Source: CAYURR01 sp964446745 (GTDB taxonomy: Bacteria; Bacillota; Clostridia; Lachnospirales; WQUN01). Taken from it: a stretch of 25,790 bases of DNA. Shown piece by piece: positions 22,628-25,790 of this stretch (position 1 is its first letter; every line of letters begins with the position of its first letter). Made by a program: the position numbers and the translations under genes. Where the stretch lies: contig CAYURR010000021.1 in the NCBI GenBank assembly GCA_964446745.1, forward strand, positions 1 through 25,790. Direction: 5' to 3'. Below the pieces are notes generated by a model. The model saw nothing but the letters and a program-made list of their open reading frames with translations. It was not told where the DNA came from and searched no databases.

Positions 22628-23716
22628 ATGCATATAGATTTGCGTAATATGCCGCTCGAGGGTGAAAACAGCCTCGAGGGCTTTTTTATATCTATCGGCG
22701 AGCCCGCGTATCGAGCAAAGCAGGTGTTTCGCTCGATACACAAAAACGGCGTGACTAATATAGAGGAAATGACCGACCTACCTAAGAAGCTACGTGAACG
22801 TCTGAACGAAACTGCCATGCTCTCGCCGGTATCCATAGTCGAGCGTTTATCAGAAGCAAATACCGACAAACGCCCCGAAAACAACAGCGAAAGCAACGCA
22901 CTGACTACAAAATACTTGTTAAACATTGGAAATGATACTATAATAGAGAGCGTTTCCATGAATCATTCCTATGGTCGCAGTCTGTGTGTATCATCCCAGG
23001 CCGGCTGCAAAATGAATTGTAGCTTCTGTACCTCTGCCAAAGGGGGCTTTATCAGAAATCTAACGGCGGGAGAGATATGCGCACAGGTATATGCAATGGA
23101 CAGGGACGCAAACAACTCTGCCTCAGACAACATCGTCATAATGGGCAGCGGTGAACCGTTTGACAATTATGACAATGTCATCGGTTTTATACGTCTTATT
23201 AACCATCCGCTGGGCAAGAATATAGGCATGCGCCATATAACGGTCTCTACATGCGGGATCATACCAGGTATCGAAGCATTTGCGCGAGACTGCCCTCAGG
23301 TGAACCTCGCGGTTTCGCTACACGCCCCAAATGACGAGGTACGGCGAAAGATCATGCCTATAGCAGCAAGGTATCCGATCGGTGAGCTGTTCGATGCGTG
23401 TTTTGCATACACATCACGCACACATCGGCGCATCTCTTTTGAATATGCATTGATACCGGGTGTAAACGACACAAAGGAATGCTTAAGGGAATTGATAAAA
23501 CGTCTAAAGGGCAGGCTCTGTCATGTAAACCTGCTCGGTATGAATACGGATTATATAAAAGGTATCAATCAGACCGACATCCACGCATTTTGCAAGGCGC
23601 TGACGGATGCCGGAATAGAAACGACCATACGCAGGAGCTTGGGAAAAACCATTGGCGGTGCATGCGGCCAGCTCAAGGCTCGTTATCTGCAATCGGAGGT
23701 AAATACAGAGATATGA
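22628..23716 (+). CDS. rlmN: Dual-specificity RNA methyltransferase RlmN (23S A2503 / tRNA A37)
   Basis: A 362-aa radical SAM enzyme that makes C2-methyladenosine in 23S rRNA and some tRNAs. The cluster cysteines are C127, C131 and C134 (GCKMNCSFC). C120 and C346 (GGACGQLK) are the two conserved catalytic cysteines. The GSGEPFDN block is the Firmicute version of the GEP motif. An apparent 4-residue insertion (GENS) sits in the N-terminal PLEG...SLEGFF segment, and this DNA can fold into a terminator-like hairpin (22651-22687). A low-complexity loop around 80-92 (polar, Asn/Ser/Glu-rich) is also longer than usual. The ribosome site is weak (AAAGG). It overlaps the phosphatase by 4 nt. Confidence 0.95.
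   Translation: MHIDLRNMPLEGENSLEGFFISIGEPAYRAKQVFRSIHKNGVTNIEEMTDLPKKLRERLNETAMLSPVSIVERLSEANTDKRPENNSESNALTTKYLLNIGNDTIIESVSMNHSYGRSLCVSSQAGCKMNCSFCTSAKGGFIRNLTAGEICAQVYAMDRDANNSASDNIVIMGSGEPFDNYDNVIGFIRLINHPLGKNIGMRHITVSTCGIIPGIEAFARDCPQVNLAVSLHAPNDEVRRKIMPIAARYPIGELFDACFAYTSRTHRRISFEYALIPGVNDTKECLRELIKRLKGRLCHVNLLGMNTDYIKGINQTDIHAFCKALTDAGIETTIRRSLGKTIGGACGQLKARYLQSEVNTEI
22651..22687 (+). terminator. Terminator-like hairpin in the first codons of rlmN
   Basis: A 10-bp stem with a single bulged G (GCC-G-CTCGAGG, then CCTCGAGGGC) and a 10-nt loop is followed directly by six T residues on the coding strand. It lies 23-60 nt after the rlmN ATG. It has the full form of an intrinsic terminator, but sits within a conserved coding gene, so its activity would depend on whether ribosomes occupy it. 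Confidence 0.65.
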
Positions 23717-24501
23717 ACGCTGTGGGGAAAACAGACAAAGGCTTATTAAGGCGTATTAATCAGGACTGTATCAAGGTAATATCGGAACCGGTCGGCAAGC
23801 TGCCGAATTTATTTATCATCGCGGACGGTATGGGCGGCCATAGAGCCGGCGAGGTGGCCAGTCAAAAGGCTATCGAATATTTTTGCGAGTTTATCAATTC
23901 AAATATATCGGAATCCGGGCTCGAGGATACAAAGGGACACAACTTCAACGATACCCTCGATACAATCATATCCGCATTGACCTACGCCAATAATATGGTC
24001 TTTGAACAATCCTCAACCAATCCCGAGCTCAGCGGCATGGGCAGTACGCTCACGGCTGTTGTAGTCGGCTACGGCAAGGTCACCATCGCACACGTGGGGG
24101 ACTCCCGCGCATATTTCATTTCCGAGGCGGGTATCACTCAACTAACAGACGACCACTCATATGTAAATGAGCTCCTAAAGGCCGGTAGGATAACCGCCGA
24201 ACAAGCCAGAAACCACCCGAATAAAAATGTCATGACAAGAGCAGTCGGTACGGATCTAAACGTACAGATCGACGGCATCGTACAACAACTAAATAGCACC
24301 GGATATATATTATTGTGTTCCGACGGGTTGACGAATATGGTACCCGATGAAGATATACGCCGCATAGTGACCGAAAAAGCCCTACTCGGTCCGAGCCTCA
24401 AGCAGAAATGTGACAACCTCATACATAAGGCGAATCATAACGGCGGCGCTGATAATATTTCTGTAATTTTGATCGAGATACAAAGGGAGAATCTATCATG
24501 A
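23713..24501 (+). CDS. stp: PP2C-type Ser/Thr protein phosphatase, partner of the PASTA kinase
   Basis: A 262-aa metal-dependent phosphatase (Stp1/PrpC type) that reverses phosphorylation by the adjacent kinase. Metal-site motifs are present: INQD with D18, DGMGGH with D38-G39, GDSRAYF in the middle, CSDGLTNMVPDE and GGADNIS at the end. The open frame extends far upstream inside rlmN, but the PP2C homology begins at MNAVGKTDKG, and the ATG at 23713 overlaps the rlmN stop by 4 nt (ATGA), so I chose that start. A GGAGGT lies 12 nt upstream, longer than ideal, which fits translational coupling. It also overlaps prkC by 4 nt. Confidence 0.94.
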   Translation: MNAVGKTDKGLLRRINQDCIKVISEPVGKLPNLFIIADGMGGHRAGEVASQKAIEYFCEFINSNISESGLEDTKGHNFNDTLDTIISALTYANNMVFEQSSTNPELSGMGSTLTAVVVGYGKVTIAHVGDSRAYFISEAGITQLTDDHSYVNELLKAGRITAEQARNHPNKNVMTRAVGTDLNVQIDGIVQQLNSTGYILLCSDGLTNMVPDEDIRRIVTEKALLGPSLKQKCDNLIHKANHNGGADNISVILIEIQRENLS

Positions 24502-25790
24502 ATCTGATGCCAAAGACGATCGTATCCGGGCGATACGAAATTGTCGAGCGGCTTGGTATGGGGGGCATGGCCGTCGTCTACAAGGCCATGGACAACAAGC
24601 TGAACCGTTTTGTCACGCTCAAGGTCATGCGTGAGGAATACATCACCGACGATGAGTTCATCAAGCGTTTTAATATAGAGGCCAAGGCCGCCGCGAGCCT
24701 TTCACACCCGAACATCGTAAGCGTTTTCGATGTCGGGCAGGACGGTAATGTCAATTATATCGTCATGGAGTTTATCGACGGCGTCACATTAAAGCAGCTC
24801 ATACGCACCAAGGCACCGTTTCACGACGATGAGATCATCGGTGTCGCGTTGCAGATAGCCTCAGGGCTGTCCCACGCGCATAAAAACGGCGTAATACATC
24901 GCGATATAAAGCCCCAGAACATCATGGTTACGATGGAGGGCGAGGTAAAGGTAACGGACTTCGGTATCGCAAGGGCCGTCGGTTCATCAACGATTACAAC
25001 GGGCACGAGCACGATGGGCTCCGTGCATTATATTTCCCCGGAGCAGGCACGCGGGGTATTTGTCGATCATAAAAGCGACCTATATTCGCTCGGTATCGTC
25101 ATGTACGAAATGACGACCGGGCGCATTCCGTTTGACGGAGACACAGCCGTGACGATCGCGCTCAAGCAGGTCAACGATCCGATCCCCAATATCACCGACT
25201 ACAATCGAGAGGTTTCTATAAGCCTCGAGAAAATCGTCAGAAAGTCCACTGAGAAAAGTCTCACGATGCGCTACCAGTCTGCAGAGGAGATGATCATAGA
25301 TCTGCGCAAGGCCCTCACAGATGCCAGCGGTAGATTTGTTCAAGATAAGGCCACCGACAGCCCTACGATCCGCTTTACGTCAGAGGATCTGGCGACAATC
25401 AAAGGGGAGAGCCGTGATGTCTCCGAAGAACGATACAGCAGATATTACGACAACGAAGATGATTATAGCGATTACAACCAAGAAAAGTACAGAAAAGGCA
25501 ACAACAAAAGCAATGCTAAAAACAGGCAAAACAACAATCATCTAAATAAGTATGACAAATACGACGACGGCTCTATGGAAAAAAAGATTGTAATAGCCGG
25601 TATCGTCACAGGTATTGCCCTTATCGCGCTGATATCTGCAATAGTCGCCTTTTTTGTTATAAAGAACCGCCCCGTACCGATCGTTGTACCCAGCGTCGAA
25701 GGACAAACCATAACCGACGCGACCGAATCGCTCAAAGAGCTCGCTCTAGTGCTCATGGCGGTTGAAGAAATGATTGATGATAACGTTGAG
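24498..25790 (+). CDS. prkC: PASTA-domain Ser/Thr protein kinase (PrkC/PknB type), cut by window edge
   Basis: 431 codons are visible with no stop. An N-terminal Hanks-type kinase domain has the glycine-rich GMGGMAVVYK, the ATP lysine K42 (TLKVM), the catalytic HRDIKPQN with D136 and DFG at 154-156. Its Ser/Thr-rich activation loop (SSTITTGTSTMGS) is followed by SPEQA. A long, polar, Asn/Lys/Tyr/Asp-rich juxtamembrane linker (about 300-358) leads to one transmembrane helix (about 364-387). The first extracellular PASTA domain then begins (VPSVEGQTITDATESL). It senses muropeptides/lipid II in relatives and regulates division, wall synthesis and spore germination. The start overlaps the phosphatase by 4 nt. 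Residues K42, D136 and D154 are intact, so it should be active. Confidence 0.95.
   Translation, partial: MNLMPKTIVSGRYEIVERLGMGGMAVVYKAMDNKLNRFVTLKVMREEYITDDEFIKRFNIEAKAAASLSHPNIVSVFDVGQDGNVNYIVMEFIDGVTLKQLIRTKAPFHDDEIIGVALQIASGLSHAHKNGVIHRDIKPQNIMVTMEGEVKVTDFGIARAVGSSTITTGTSTMGSVHYISPEQARGVFVDHKSDLYSLGIVMYEMTTGRIPFDGDTAVTIALKQVNDPIPNITDYNREVSISLEKIVRKSTEKSLTMRYQSAEEMIIDLRKALTDASGRFVQDKATDSPTIRFTSEDLATIKGESRDVSEERYSRYYDNEDDYSDYNQEKYRKGNNKSNAKNRQNNNHLNKYDKYDDGSMEKKIVIAGIVTGIALIALISAIVAFFVIKNRPVPIVVPSVEGQTITDATESLKELALVLMAVEEMIDDNVE

Noticed and set aside
23479..23712. N-terminal extension of the phosphatase inside rlmN
   Set aside because: The frame is open by chance. The PP2C homology begins at the ATG at 23713, which overlaps the rlmN stop in an ATGA.
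1..25790. CRISPR arrays, tRNA/rRNA genes, insertion sequences, toxin-antitoxin or phage modules
   Set aside because: I looked for regular repeats, tRNA-like cloverleaf segments, transposase motifs and phage genes on both strands and saw none.

Overview
This 25.8 kb window reads as ordinary chromosomal DNA of a Gram-positive bacterium, most likely an anaerobic member of the Clostridia (Bacillota). The main reasons are near-universal AGGAGG-type ribosome binding sites, A/T-rich sigma-A-like promoters, the rsmB-rlmN-stp-prkC gene order typical of Firmicutes, a PASTA-type Ser/Thr kinase, and radical-SAM and iron-dependent enzymes suited to anaerobic life. Placement below class level is not supported by what I can see. 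There are no rRNA or tRNA genes, CRISPR arrays, insertion sequences or phage genes. No gene-free stretch exceeds about 200 bases.

Left block, minus strand (1-7176): a probable myo-inositol catabolic operon. In transcription order it holds an unrecognised 276-aa protein, a radical SAM enzyme, a uroporphyrinogen-decarboxylase-fold (URO-D) protein, iolB, iolD, iolE and iolG (iolG runs off the left edge). IolG oxidises inositol, IolE dehydrates the inosose, IolD opens the ring and IolB isomerises 5-deoxy-glucuronate. IolC and IolJ/IolA functions are not in the window. The first three genes are not standard iol genes, and they are the most interesting part of this block.

Middle block, minus strand (7277-13674): in transcription order an iron-containing alcohol dehydrogenase, an aldehyde dehydrogenase with a 4-nt overlap, an aconitase-superfamily hydratase, two half-size TauE/SafE membrane proteins, a 56-aa small protein, and a DUF2935-like protein. 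The block ends at a strong intrinsic terminator (7277-7308). Enzymology suggests an aldehyde/alcohol/hydroxy-acid module, but the substrate is unknown.

Right block, plus strand (13865-25790): a long, tightly packed cell-division, cell-wall, rRNA-modification and signalling cluster. The order is zapA, a U32/RlhA-like protein, a SEDS polymerase (RodA/FtsW), a class B PBP, a ROK kinase, a TIM-barrel epimerase, rsmB, rlmN, a PP2C phosphatase and a PASTA kinase (cut by the right edge). Many junctions are 4-nt ATGA overlaps. The SEDS-PBP pair together with phosphatase and PASTA kinase resembles the actinobacterial rodA-pbpA-pstP-pknB arrangement.

Unusual structure: two terminator-like hairpins lie inside genes. 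One is sense-oriented in the first 60 nt of rlmN and could split the long operon by translation-dependent attenuation. The other is antisense inside the U32 gene. Promoters listed are visual matches only. I did not identify a clear-cut novel defence or mobile system. The best candidate for undescribed biology is the radical SAM/URO-D/276-aa trio at the head of the inositol operon.
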